From IMG/VR virus record IMGVR_UViG_3300018481_000001, positions 62,001 to 126,000 of that record: DNA of 64,000 nucleotides; one strand, given 5' to 3'. Numbering within the stretch: the first letter of the stretch is position 1; every line of letters begins with the position of its first letter. Source of the DNA: a virus. The position numbers were made by a program, and so were the translations under genes. The notes beneath the pieces are model-generated. The model was not told the origin of the DNA. It did not search any database and was given only the letters and a program-made list of their open reading frames with translations. Positions 31,784-38,426 of the stretch are shown piece by piece.

Positions 31784-32660
31784 GAAAAGAACACGCTTCG
31801 CTATGGGCGACAGATTAGACATCGCGGGTGGCACAAACGGCTTCGCGACGTTTCCTCGAGTTCTCGTAGGCCCTCCTTAGCGCTTGGAATAGCGCCGAAG
31901 AGAAGCTCGAGGAAACTCGCGGAGACGGCTTGGGCCACACGAGAGGTCTAATCTGACGATTATGCCATCTCGGGCCACACGCACATATCACCAGCGGTAC
32001 GCTGATGGAACGTGATATTCCGTGTTCTTTTACTTAAGCTTTTATGCGTAGAAATCTACGTGCTGAAGAGTGACCTGTAGCGTGCTCCGCCGGAGTTGCT
32101 TTGAGCTCCGGCGGTGTGCGCGGAGGGATTCCTCCTCGTGCATTTATTATTTTACTGCGGCTGGCGGTACGCCAACATTAAGTATTCCACGTAGAAATCA
32201 ACGCGCCTAAAGGCTGCTTTCAGAGTCCCTTGGGACCTTGTAAGGCGCCTCGTGTACCAAAACATTGGGCCGTGCTGGCGGTACACCAGCATAAAAAAGT
32301 CCACGTTGATTTACGAACACGCCTCGGTGTGATTACCACCCAGTGATTAAGCGTCGGGTCGCGGCGTTAATAATTTACGACATTGGCGGTACGCCAATTT
32401 TATGCGCTAGCGCATGCCGTGTTCGTACGTCTTCACCTATGGGTTGTCCCGCTCTTCACTGGGGTGTAAGCACTGGAGTGCAGCGCCCTGAAAAGCTTTT
32501 GCAGCGTAGACGGTACGTCTACCTTTAGTAAGGTCGTGAAGACGCTGTCTTACGTAAACGCCCCTCAGCGTTTGGGGTTTATTAAGGTACTTAATTAAAC
32601 CCTGCGGACACATCACAACGGCGCCGGTACAGCGCCTCGGTGGCTAGCACCGAGCACAGC
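31784..32660 (-). ncRNA. Putative large structured non-coding RNA (about 0.9-1.1 kb)
   Basis: No coding frame is credible, but nearly all of it is self-complementary. Long-range or extended helices: 31811-31820 with 31946-31955 (10 bp); 31850-31860 with 31906-31916 (11 bp); 31985-31991 with 32012-32018 (7 bp); 32087-32095 with 32106-32114 (9 bp); 32195-32203 with 32304-32312 (9 bp); 32428-32436 with 32536-32544 (9 bp); 32575-32586 with 32590-32602 (12 bp, one bulge); 32636-32642 with 32648-32654 (7 bp). GGGCCACACG is directly repeated at 31932 and 31972. Seven hairpins share one apical heptamer (separate entry). The - strand is favoured by U-G closing pairs and the terminator at 31752. The 5' boundary may reach 32,834-32,890, next to the stop of the AT-hook gene. 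Resembles GOLLD/ROOL-type ornate phage RNAs in size and complexity, but no class was recognised. Confidence 0.6.
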
Positions 32661-32834
32661 GTTCTGCCTAGAGTACGTACAATTAATTTATTATTCATTT
32701 CAGCTTTGGGAAACGAATAATAAATCAATTTTGAGGCTTTTACGATGTTTATACAATTTCAGCGGAGCGACCCGCAGGGGAAATTTTATAAAGATCGGAT
32801 CAGCCAGAAACCACGGCGATGTCGGTACAACATC
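31992..32834 (-). repeat. Family of seven hairpins with apical YGUACCG
   Basis: On the - strand each hairpin has variable complementary arms closing the same 7-nt apex CGUACCG or UGUACCG. Positions: 31992-32004, 32162-32174, 32273-32291, 32382-32398, 32506-32522, 32620-32636 and 32818-32834. Four have the C-G form and three the U-G form at the heptamer ends; on the + strand the latter would be C-A mismatches. A related hairpin at 32582-32594 has AGUACCU. Spacing is mostly 110-200 nt. Confidence 0.75.
32686..32725. repeat. 11-bp AT-rich inverted repeat
   Basis: ATTTATTATTC (32686-32696) and GAATAATAAAT (32715-32725) are perfect complements around an 18-nt loop. It lies just 5' (on the - strand) of the dense structured region and contains a TATTAT that could serve as a -10 element on that strand. 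Promoter, RNA stem or operator. Confidence 0.5.
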
Positions 32835-32892
32835 TATCGGGAGATCTCCCGAGCGCAGAATACGTTCTTATACCGTAAACGCCGTGTATTTT

Positions 32893-33780
32893 TCAGCCGG
32901 CCTGCTGCAGGTCGTTGCTGCCGTTGACAAAGCGGGGCTTATTGGTCGAGCCCTTCGGACGACCAGGACCACGCTTCACTACGGTGCCATCAGAAATGGG
33001 CGCAACGTTCACAGCAGCTTCGACGCGGGGCTTATTGGTCGAGCCCTTCGGACGACCAGGACCACGCTTTACTTCACCCGTGGGCTGAGCAACCGGAGCG
33101 GTCTGAGCGGCAGCAACGCGGGGAGCGTGCTGGGCTGCAGGACCGGCAGCGGGCGTGGTTCGAACCGCACGAACGGCCGGAGCCGCAGGTGCCTGCGCAA
33201 CAGGAGCCGCAGCGACCGCCTGGGGGTTCTTCGGCGGACGACCACGACGCTTGGGCGCAACGGCCGGTGCCGTGGCAGCAACGAACACAGGGACGGGAGC
33301 CGCCGCCTGCGTGTACGGCAGCTCAGGCTGACGCACCTTGGGCGGACGACCACGACGCTTGGGCTCCTGCGAAACCGCTGCCGAGGGCTGCACGGGCTGC
33401 GCAATAACCGCCTGAGGATTCTTCGGCGGACGACCACGACGCTTGGGCATAGTGGCAATTGCGACCGAAGCAGAAAGCTCCGACTCGAGAGGCTGCACGG
33501 GGTTTTTGGGCGGGCGACCCGGACCACGCGCCGACAAAATCGTGGCATCTCCCAAAGTAATTTCGGGAAGAGGCAACGACGCAACCTGCGTCAACAGCTT
33601 GAACTGCTTGGTAGCCGTCGCAAGGCACGCCCGGTAATGCGCCAGATCAACCGGCGAAAGCGTGCCGCTCGTCGCAAGGGTATTTACGGACGAAACTACA
33701 TCGCGAAGACGCACAAGCTGGTTTTCAGCCTGACGCTTACTCTCGGTGACGATACGAAGGGCATTGGGGCGGGCGGCCAT
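32893..33780 (-). CDS. Six-AT-hook nucleoid-like protein, 295 aa
   Basis: Residues 1-80 form a helical domain (SKRQAENQLVRLRDVV..., LAHYRACLATATKQFKLLTQV). The rest is Ala/Pro-rich linker with six AT-hook-type motifs: RGPGRPPKNP near 85, RRGRPPK near 114, 142 and 178, and two RGPGRPKGSTNKPR near 240 and 270. AT hooks bind the minor groove of AT-rich DNA. A phage DNA-organising or transcription-modulating protein is likely. It starts at ATG 33780, behind a sigma70-like promoter, and its transcript may run into the structured RNA downstream. Confidence 0.75.
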   Translation of the reverse strand: MAARPNALRIVTESKRQAENQLVRLRDVVSSVNTLATSGTLSPVDLAHYRACLATATKQFKLLTQVASLPLPEITLGDATILSARGPGRPPKNPVQPLESELSASVAIATMPKRRGRPPKNPQAVIAQPVQPSAAVSQEPKRRGRPPKVRQPELPYTQAAAPVPVFVAATAPAVAPKRRGRPPKNPQAVAAAPVAQAPAAPAVRAVRTTPAAGPAAQHAPRVAAAQTAPVAQPTGEVKRGPGRPKGSTNKPRVEAAVNVAPISDGTVVKRGPGRPKGSTNKPRFVNGSNDLQQAG

Positions 33781-33835
33781 GACGTGTCTCCTGTGTACTG
33801 CGGGTGTTTTGGAAACCCAGAATCGATATGTTGAA

Positions 33836-33861
33836 AGTATAGCGCGCAGACAATAAGTCAA
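33836..33861 (-). promoter_or_regulatory. Putative promoter of the AT-hook gene
   Basis: On the - strand TTGACT (33856-33861) and TATACT (33836-33841) are close to consensus, but the spacer is only 14 nt. It lies 56-81 nt before the ATG. The short spacer lowers confidence or hints at an activator. Confidence 0.35.
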
Positions 33862-33879
33862 TAGGAAATATTGTTGGCC

Positions 33880-34287
33880 CTAGGCGTTTGCGTCGAAATA
33901 ATCTTGGGCCCCCCTACAAATCTCGTCGAACTCTTCAAGTAGTTGTTCACCTTTTTCAGGCGTGAAATCGGGTTCGTTTTGTGAAGAACCATAAGCATTT
34001 CTTAGGTTTATATTCGCGAGAGCCAGAGCGAACACGGTTTCCATGTCGGTTAAGTCTCGCTTCTTCTTTTGCTCCACAACGAAACCGACCAGGTCTTCAG
34101 TGAACGCGCCAGCGCGCTCTACAAAGCTTTTGAGGCGTTCTTGTTGGTACCGGCGTAGGTTTTCTTCGCTGAGCTTTTGCCCAGGCGCCACGGCAATGAG
34201 CTCTTTGTCGTTTCCAGCGCTGGCGCTGAGAAACCTTTTGGCAAATTGGTCTAGGCCCTTGAGGCCCACGTCATCGGTATTTGGCAT
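33880..34287 (-). CDS. Hypothetical protein, 135 aa
   Basis: From ATG 34287 (MPNTDDVGLKGLDQFAKRFLS). Helical and charged, with a Lys-rich KKKRDLTDMETVF segment and an acidic C-terminus. An upstream GTG start would add a hydrophobic N-terminus but would overlap the next gene. No family recognised. Confidence 0.55.
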   Translation of the reverse strand: MPNTDDVGLKGLDQFAKRFLSASAGNDKELIAVAPGQKLSEENLRRYQQERLKSFVERAGAFTEDLVGFVVEQKKKRDLTDMETVFALALANINLRNAYGSSQNEPDFTPEKGEQLLEEFDEICRGAQDYFDANA

Positions 34288-34351
34288 GCGTGAAAGATAT
34301 CCACTGACAGCCAAAAGAAAAGAAAGCACCACACAAGACTGCAAAGACAGG

Positions 34352-34792
34352 TCAGGAAACACTGGGAACTAACCCAGTTGTCCCCATTTCTGTACGTGCA
34401 GTGTGGATCGCACGAAAGTAACCCGCGAAGTTTTTAGTAGGTTCGAGCTCGAATGCGTCTGCTGTTGCAAAGAGCAGTTTTGCGAGGGTTTCTCCTATCG
34501 CTTGAAAACTGGCCGCAACCCACGCGGCCCCCAGGTAATTTGTATCTTCACGAAAAATGTTGTCTGCGTGATACGCAGCTTGGAACAGGTCGTAGGCTGC
34601 AGGCGTGAAGTCGGCATGTTTAATTGCCGTGGCCATGAGCCGAAGCTCGCGAGGCGTGGGTACCGTAAGCCCGAGCCGTGTGCTGAGACGAAGGCCGGGA
34701 AGGAGATTGAATTTAATAGATGCGATGGTCGCCTTGCTTGCGAAGCCGAAAACAGAATGGGTCAAACCAAAAACATGCGTAACTTTGGACAT
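34352..34792 (-). CDS. GLRLSTRLGL-family paralog 1, 146 aa
   Basis: Shares PGLRLSTRLGLTVPTPRELRLMATAIKHADFT and the C-terminal YFRAIHTAR with the gene at 35386-35835 (PGLRLSTRLGLTLPTPTEIRVIAHMFRHVDMT; YIRATHNAQ). The GGYATAGGG motif is also shared upstream. AGGGG precedes the ATG. Function unknown; the strict conservation of GLRLSTRLGL suggests a binding surface. Confidence 0.6.
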   Translation of the reverse strand: MSKVTHVFGLTHSVFGFASKATIASIKFNLLPGLRLSTRLGLTVPTPRELRLMATAIKHADFTPAAYDLFQAAYHADNIFREDTNYLGAAWVAASFQAIGETLAKLLFATADAFELEPTKNFAGYFRAIHTARTEMGTTGLVPSVS

Positions 34793-34813
34793 GATAAAAT
34801 AACCCCTATATTT

Positions 34814-34830
34814 GCTATGCCCCTATGCCG
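34814..34830 (-). promoter_or_regulatory. GGYATAGGGNYATAG motif upstream of 34792 gene
   Basis: On the - strand CGGCATAGGGGCATAGC, 22 nt before the start codon. Counterparts lie at 35853-35869 and 19142-19158. Confidence 0.45.
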
Positions 34831-34889
34831 TAGATAGGTGCTTTTAATGAACTCAAACAGGGCGCAAGCGTAATGCCAGCGCGTTTGAG

Positions 34890-35324
34890 CTATGCAGCAA
34901 TCCCGAGCGCACGAAGAACGACTGCTTTAGGTACGCAAACTCCGGCCTCCCAACGCGCAACTGTACGGGTGGAAACACCGAGTTCTTTGGCAAAAGCCTC
35001 TTGAGAAAGACGCCTTTTATCGCGTACGCGCACGATTTGTTCGGAAATGGCACACGTGTCCGGAGCAAGCGCTTCCTCGTACGTTGTCTTCGTGCGTAAG
35101 GCAGGGTTTTTACGCAGGGCTAGCTCAATGGTTGCAAGTTTAACTGCAGCTTCAAGGGGGTTACCTTGACCATCGTCAAACTCGTCCATGATGCTCTCTG
35201 CCAGAAGAGGTAGTTCCATGGCAAGAGGTGCGATCTTTTGGAACTCGATAGCCAGCGCGTAACTGCGGTGTAGATGCTTTTCTCTTTGGGTTTGCTTGTG
35301 CTCGAGGTATTCGTCGCTGTTCAT
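34890..35324 (-). CDS. XRE-family helix-turn-helix protein, 144 aa
   Basis: The C-terminal 50 residues are an XRE/Cro-type HTH (VRVRDKRRLSQEAFAKELGVSTRTVARWEAGVCVPKAVVLRAL). The N-terminal 90 residues are helical and resemble effector or dimerisation domains (FQKIAPLAMELPLLAESIMDEF). Antitoxin MqsA/HigA-like or a repressor. It lies between the two GLRLSTRLGL paralogs. Confidence 0.7.
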   Translation of the reverse strand: MNSDEYLEHKQTQREKHLHRSYALAIEFQKIAPLAMELPLLAESIMDEFDDGQGNPLEAAVKLATIELALRKNPALRTKTTYEEALAPDTCAISEQIVRVRDKRRLSQEAFAKELGVSTRTVARWEAGVCVPKAVVLRALGIAA

Positions 35325-35385
35325 AAAAATATTATTCTTTTTATAAAAAATATTGGCGGCACCCTTGCAGGCAGCGCGGTTTTAG

Positions 35386-35835
35386 TTAGGAAGCGGCCTT
35401 GGCCAACTCACGCGCGAACGCACGGTTTTGTGCATTGTGCGTTGCACGGATATATGTGAACAAATTATATTTGTTCTCGCGCTCGTAGACATCCGCGAAG
35501 TCCAGCATGCCCTGGTAGAATGCTTCATTCGAGAACAGAGCCCTTGCCGTAGCCTCGTCGAAGAAAGGCGTGTACGGCTTGCCGATGAGCGCGCAGGCGT
35601 GCATGAGCGCTTGGTCGATGTATTCCGCCACGTCGGTCATGTCCACGTGGCGAAACATGTGCGCGATGACTCGAATTTCCGTGGGCGTGGGCAAGGTGAG
35701 CCCAAGACGCGTGGACAACCGGAGACCAGGTGTGCGCCAGGTGCGCAAATGAATCTCGGTGCCCCAGAGCATGAGTTTCCCGTAAAGCGTGATGAGAGCG
35801 GCGATGTGTTGCTTAGAACTATTCATAAAATGCAT
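35386..35835 (-). CDS. GLRLSTRLGL-family paralog 2, 149 aa
   Basis: Same central motif and C-terminal element as 34352-34792, and the same upstream motif. AGGAG lies before the start. The region between (ALMHACALIGKPYTPFFDEATARALF) is specific. The two copies flank an XRE regulator, which suggests a small regulated unit. Confidence 0.6.
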   Translation of the reverse strand: MHFMNSSKQHIAALITLYGKLMLWGTEIHLRTWRTPGLRLSTRLGLTLPTPTEIRVIAHMFRHVDMTDVAEYIDQALMHACALIGKPYTPFFDEATARALFSNEAFYQGMLDFADVYERENKYNLFTYIRATHNAQNRAFARELAKAAS

Positions 35836-35852
35836 TAACTCCTATAGGGTGC

Positions 35853-35869
35853 GCTATGTCCCTATACCG
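35853..35869 (-). promoter_or_regulatory. GGYATAGGGNYATAG motif upstream of 35835 gene
   Basis: On the - strand CGGTATAGGGACATAGC, 18 nt before the start codon. Best conserved with the motif at 34814-34830. Confidence 0.45.
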
Positions 35870-35896
35870 AGAAATGCTTGTTTTTTATGAAGTATT

Positions 35897-36202
35897 TTAG
35901 GTAGATTTTTGGAGCTCTTTGAGCAAATCAATTTTGCTCAAGCGCGGCTGTCGATCGACGTAATCGTAGCAATGAAGCACAACCTGGCCCTTTTTAACGA
36001 TATACGGTTTTGCCAGCTGCCCTTCTTCAGCGCGACGAACTGCTTCGGGAAATTTCTGGCCGGGCCCCTCCTTGGTCGGATAAATACTCCGAAGGGTGCA
36101 CCAGCCCCATACGGTTTCACGCACCGTTCCACCGGGCTGCCCCCGTAGAACCGGGTCGAAATGTTCGCAAGAAGTGCAGGTCTTCTGATTGAGAGTGGAC
36201 AT
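35897..36202 (-). CDS. Small Cys-rich protein, 101 aa
   Basis: The N-terminus has CTSCEHF, then WGWCTLRSIYP, GPGQKFP, and a C-terminal HCYDYVD, giving four conserved Cys suited to a metal site. This plan (CxxCxHF ... GWC) recurs in short phage proteins. It starts 4 nt downstream of the tRNA-like element. Confidence 0.6.
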   Translation of the reverse strand: MSTLNQKTCTSCEHFDPVLRGQPGGTVRETVWGWCTLRSIYPTKEGPGQKFPEAVRRAEEGQLAKPYIVKKGQVVLHCYDYVDRQPRLSKIDLLKELQKST

Positions 36203-36206
36203 AAGC

Positions 36207-36271
36207 TAAATATAGTGGGGATCGAACCCACTCTCTTGCCAAGGTATTGTACCACTCGTGACGCTATATTT
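36207..36271 (-). tRNA. tRNA-like element lacking an anticodon loop (probable remnant)
   Basis: On the - strand AAATATA (36265-36271) pairs with TATATTT (36208-36214) as a 7-bp acceptor. A perfect T arm, GTGGG-TTCGATC-CCCAC, sits next to it. A D-loop-like AGTGGTA is present. Only 33 nt lie between acceptor and T stem, where at least about 41 are needed. CTTGG and CAAG, the expected anticodon-stem halves, abut directly, as if the loop were deleted. No CCA is encoded. Not a functional decoder; a processing signal or relic. Confidence 0.45.
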
Positions 36272-36276
36272 CGGAC

Positions 36277-36438
36277 ATGACCCTCTTACAGTGTCTATCC
36301 TGGATGGCGATAGCCTTTCTCGCCGGGTACGTCACGGGCGAGTTTCGCCGCGATACTTTTTGGAAGCGTACCGCAGAGCGTACTAATAATATTTTGTGGG
36401 TCGCTGGAAAACGCTACCGCATTCGAAAACTTGATTAA
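36277..36438 (+). CDS. Small single-pass membrane protein, 53 aa
   Basis: A 53-codon frame with a hydrophobic segment (LLQCLSWMAIAFLAGYVTG) then a very basic tail (RRDTFWKRTAER..., GKRYRIRKL): a one-span protein with positive-inside tail. It diverges from the tRNA-like element and converges with the next gene, overlapping by 4 nt. No strong Shine-Dalgarno. Confidence 0.45.
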   Translation: MTLLQCLSWMAIAFLAGYVTGEFRRDTFWKRTAERTNNILWVAGKRYRIRKLD

Positions 36439-36935
36439 TTTTTGTATGGCTTTATTTTGTACTTTTGCAGCTTCTCACGCAAAGCAGGCACGCTGTAAAG
36501 TTTTGCAAATGCTTGGATGAGCTGCAATGCCCCTGCTTCACGTGAGGCAGCCAAAGGAATGGCAAGAGTCCAGCCATCCGCACGCTGCATATAGAATTTA
36601 ATGGTGTTGGTGGGCTGCAAAAGAGGCAGCTGGGATATTACGATGCCATAATCGGCAAGCGTATCTTCGATAGCTGGTTTTTCTTGTACGCAAAAGTTAA
36701 GTAGTTGTAGCGCTGCAATGGGCACGTCTTGCGTGCCCTCGAGCGTGATGCCGCCGTAGCCCCGAACATCAATGGTTGTGTACTTGGCGCCAAAATTGTC
36801 TGTATCCCCCGCGTTTTCAATAGGCAGAGGTACGTTGGCGGTCGAAGACATAATGCGTGGTGGCGGTGCAGGCGCGACCGCAGGAGCCTTGCGCCAGGGG
36901 TCTGCCAGCATGCCGGGTTTACTAGGCTTGGTCAT
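36435..36935 (-). CDS. Hypothetical protein, 166 aa
   Basis: From ATG 36935 (MTKPSKPGMLADPWRKAPAVAPAPPPRIM), a Pro-rich N-terminus, then strands (YTTIDVRGYGGITLEG) and an amphipathic C-terminal helix. It overlaps the stop of the next gene by one base. Function unknown. Confidence 0.6.
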   Translation of the reverse strand: MTKPSKPGMLADPWRKAPAVAPAPPPRIMSSTANVPLPIENAGDTDNFGAKYTTIDVRGYGGITLEGTQDVPIAALQLLNFCVQEKPAIEDTLADYGIVISQLPLLQPTNTIKFYMQRADGWTLAIPLAASREAGALQLIQAFAKLYSVPALREKLQKYKIKPYKN

Positions 36936-37441
36936 TAGGCTTGGTTGACCTGTGCAGCTACGTGAATAGCGTGATTCGCAGCTGCCCAGACTTCTTCGCA
37001 AGCTTCAGACCAAATTTCTCGAGGAGCACCGCCGCGCACGAAAATCTGAGATGGCAACAAAACCAATCCGAAAAGAGCTTCCGGACCCGTCGCGCTCAAT
37101 TTGGATTTGTGAATAGCCATAGCCAGGCGTGATACGCGTGCTTTCCAATTTGCATCGACCAGACTTCTCAAGTCGAAAGTCAGGACGCGTTTCCCAACAT
37201 GCCGAATATTGGACGTGTTATAACATTCGTCACAAATCATTCGGAAGTATTGATGCGGCATATTCTGCAGTGACGTAGATTGTGCGGCAAAGCGCAGCAA
37301 CACAATGGCCCAGTCTATTGTCTGCGGAATACGTGCTTTGTACAGCGCCTTTTCGAGCTGCATGACATAGCCAAGCCATTCTTCAATTTCACTATCTTCC
37401 ACAGGGATGGCATCAAGTTCAGCTTGCGTAGGCATTCGCAT
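36935..37441 (-). CDS. Hypothetical protein, 168 aa
   Basis: An all-helical protein starting MRMPTQAELDAIPVEDSEIEEWLGYV. Coupled to 36435-36935. No motif recognised. Confidence 0.6.
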   Translation of the reverse strand: MRMPTQAELDAIPVEDSEIEEWLGYVMQLEKALYKARIPQTIDWAIVLLRFAAQSTSLQNMPHQYFRMICDECYNTSNIRHVGKRVLTFDLRSLVDANWKARVSRLAMAIHKSKLSATGPEALFGLVLLPSQIFVRGGAPREIWSEACEEVWAAANHAIHVAAQVNQA

Positions 37442-37450
37442 AGGTAACTC

Positions 37451-37867
37451 CTAGGGCTTCAACAAAATATTGTTAGTTTGTGCCTGACGGCAGTCATAAT
37501 GAATTAAGTAAATGCGCTCATTTAAAGCAATCCCAACATCCGTGGGATCTGAAGGATTAACAGCCCGAGGGTTGGTTACCTGAAAAGCAGGCTGGACAAT
37601 GTCATTGGCCTGGAACTTCTTGCCGCAACAAAAACATGTTTGGAGTTCAGGGTACACGTGCCACTGGTTCCTTCCTTTTTTGTTACAATTAAGATGAAAC
37701 CAGAGGGTGCGGATGTTCGCGCCAATAATCCCTAGCTCAGCGTGAGTCTGGGTTGTCCGAACATCTTTTTGAAAGTATCCGGATACGATCAAATCCCCGT
37801 CTTGCAGCACATGTTCACACGCTGCGCAGCGATGCGACAGCGCAATGATTCTTTCCGTGTCGAGCAT
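37451..37867 (-). CDS. Two-treble-clef zinc protein, 138 aa
   Basis: Two repeated modules: CAACEHVLQDGDLIVSGYF ... WFHLNC and CFCCGKKFQANDIVQPAF ... LIHYDC. Each has CxxC, then an H-x2-C pair near the end of the module. The plan resembles LIM/treble-clef-type zinc binding. Probably a protein- or nucleic-acid-binding adaptor. Confidence 0.6.
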   Translation of the reverse strand: MLDTERIIALSHRCAACEHVLQDGDLIVSGYFQKDVRTTQTHAELGIIGANIRTLWFHLNCNKKGRNQWHVYPELQTCFCCGKKFQANDIVQPAFQVTNPRAVNPSDPTDVGIALNERIYLIHYDCRQAQTNNILLKP

Positions 37868-37907
37868 AGGCGCATGCTAAAAAATAATGCTCCGAAGAGC
37901 AATATTT

Positions 37908-38132
37908 TTACTTAACAACGACAAGATGTTTTGGATGGTATCCGTAACGGAGATTCGAAGGCTGCCAGCGAACATCGACCTCGGGACCTTTTTGTGTACC
38001 GAAATCCATCAGTCCCTGAACAATGCCTTCGCACTCACCGAATTCTTCGATGTGTTCCTCGGAACCGTTATTACGCATGAGCGTTTTGAGAGCCTCCGAC
38101 ATACGTACGCGGGTGCCTGGCTTGAGGGTCAT
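37908..38132 (-). CDS. SH3-like small protein, 74 aa
   Basis: From ATG 38132 (MTLKPGTRVRMSEALK). A strand pattern with KPGTRVRM, EGIVQG and VDVRWQPSNLRYGYHPKHLVVV fits an SH3-like barrel used in many small phage proteins. Its start overlaps the stop of the next gene (ATGA). Confidence 0.6.
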   Translation of the reverse strand: MTLKPGTRVRMSEALKTLMRNNGSEEHIEEFGECEGIVQGLMDFGTQKGPEVDVRWQPSNLRYGYHPKHLVVVK

Positions 38133-38425
38133 CGGGGCGGCGTCCAGCCGGCAGCGCGGGCCTGCTGCATCCATTTGGGCTCGGGGAGCGGCACGCCGCA
38201 CAACGCGCGTACGACATTAGCTTTTTCTTCATGGCCTTCTTTATCCATGTCTTCAACCAAACTTTGTACAGTCGTGGGTTGGCATGCGTCGCCGTGAGCC
38301 ATATTCATCCAACAAATAAAATCAGAATCCACACCGTATTTCGTAGGAATGTCCCAGCCACGATTATCGTACTCATCTTCAAGAAGTATGGGTAATTTTG
38401 GTTCACCTGTATAAGCGTGTTTCAA
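38129..38425 (-). CDS. Hypothetical protein with TTG start, 98 aa
   Basis: Longer frames would run deep into the helicase gene. The best start is the TTG at 38425, which immediately follows the helicase stop (TAAATTG). The product is acidic (LPILLEDEYDNRGWDIP..., SLVEDMDKEGHEEKANVV) and ends in RAAGWTPPR. No motif recognised. Confidence 0.5.
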   Translation of the reverse strand: MKHAYTGEPKLPILLEDEYDNRGWDIPTKYGVDSDFICWMNMAHGDACQPTTVQSLVEDMDKEGHEEKANVVRALCGVPLPEPKWMQQARAAGWTPPR

Positions 38426-38426
38426 T

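Noticed and set aside
31784-32660. CRISPR array or integron attC sites
   Set aside because: The recurring element is a short loop with variable arms rather than repeats with spacers, and attC R-box sequences are absent.
31992-32834. Family of DNA operators with CGGTACG core
   Set aside because: An operator family would keep its arms conserved; here the arms vary but stay complementary, and three copies have a C-A mismatch on one strand that is a U-G pair on the other.
32731-33834. 367-codon Arg-rich + strand frame
   Set aside because: It is the antisense of the AT-hook gene; the Arg/Gly/Thr composition follows directly from the reverse complement of its Ala/Pro/Lys-rich codons.
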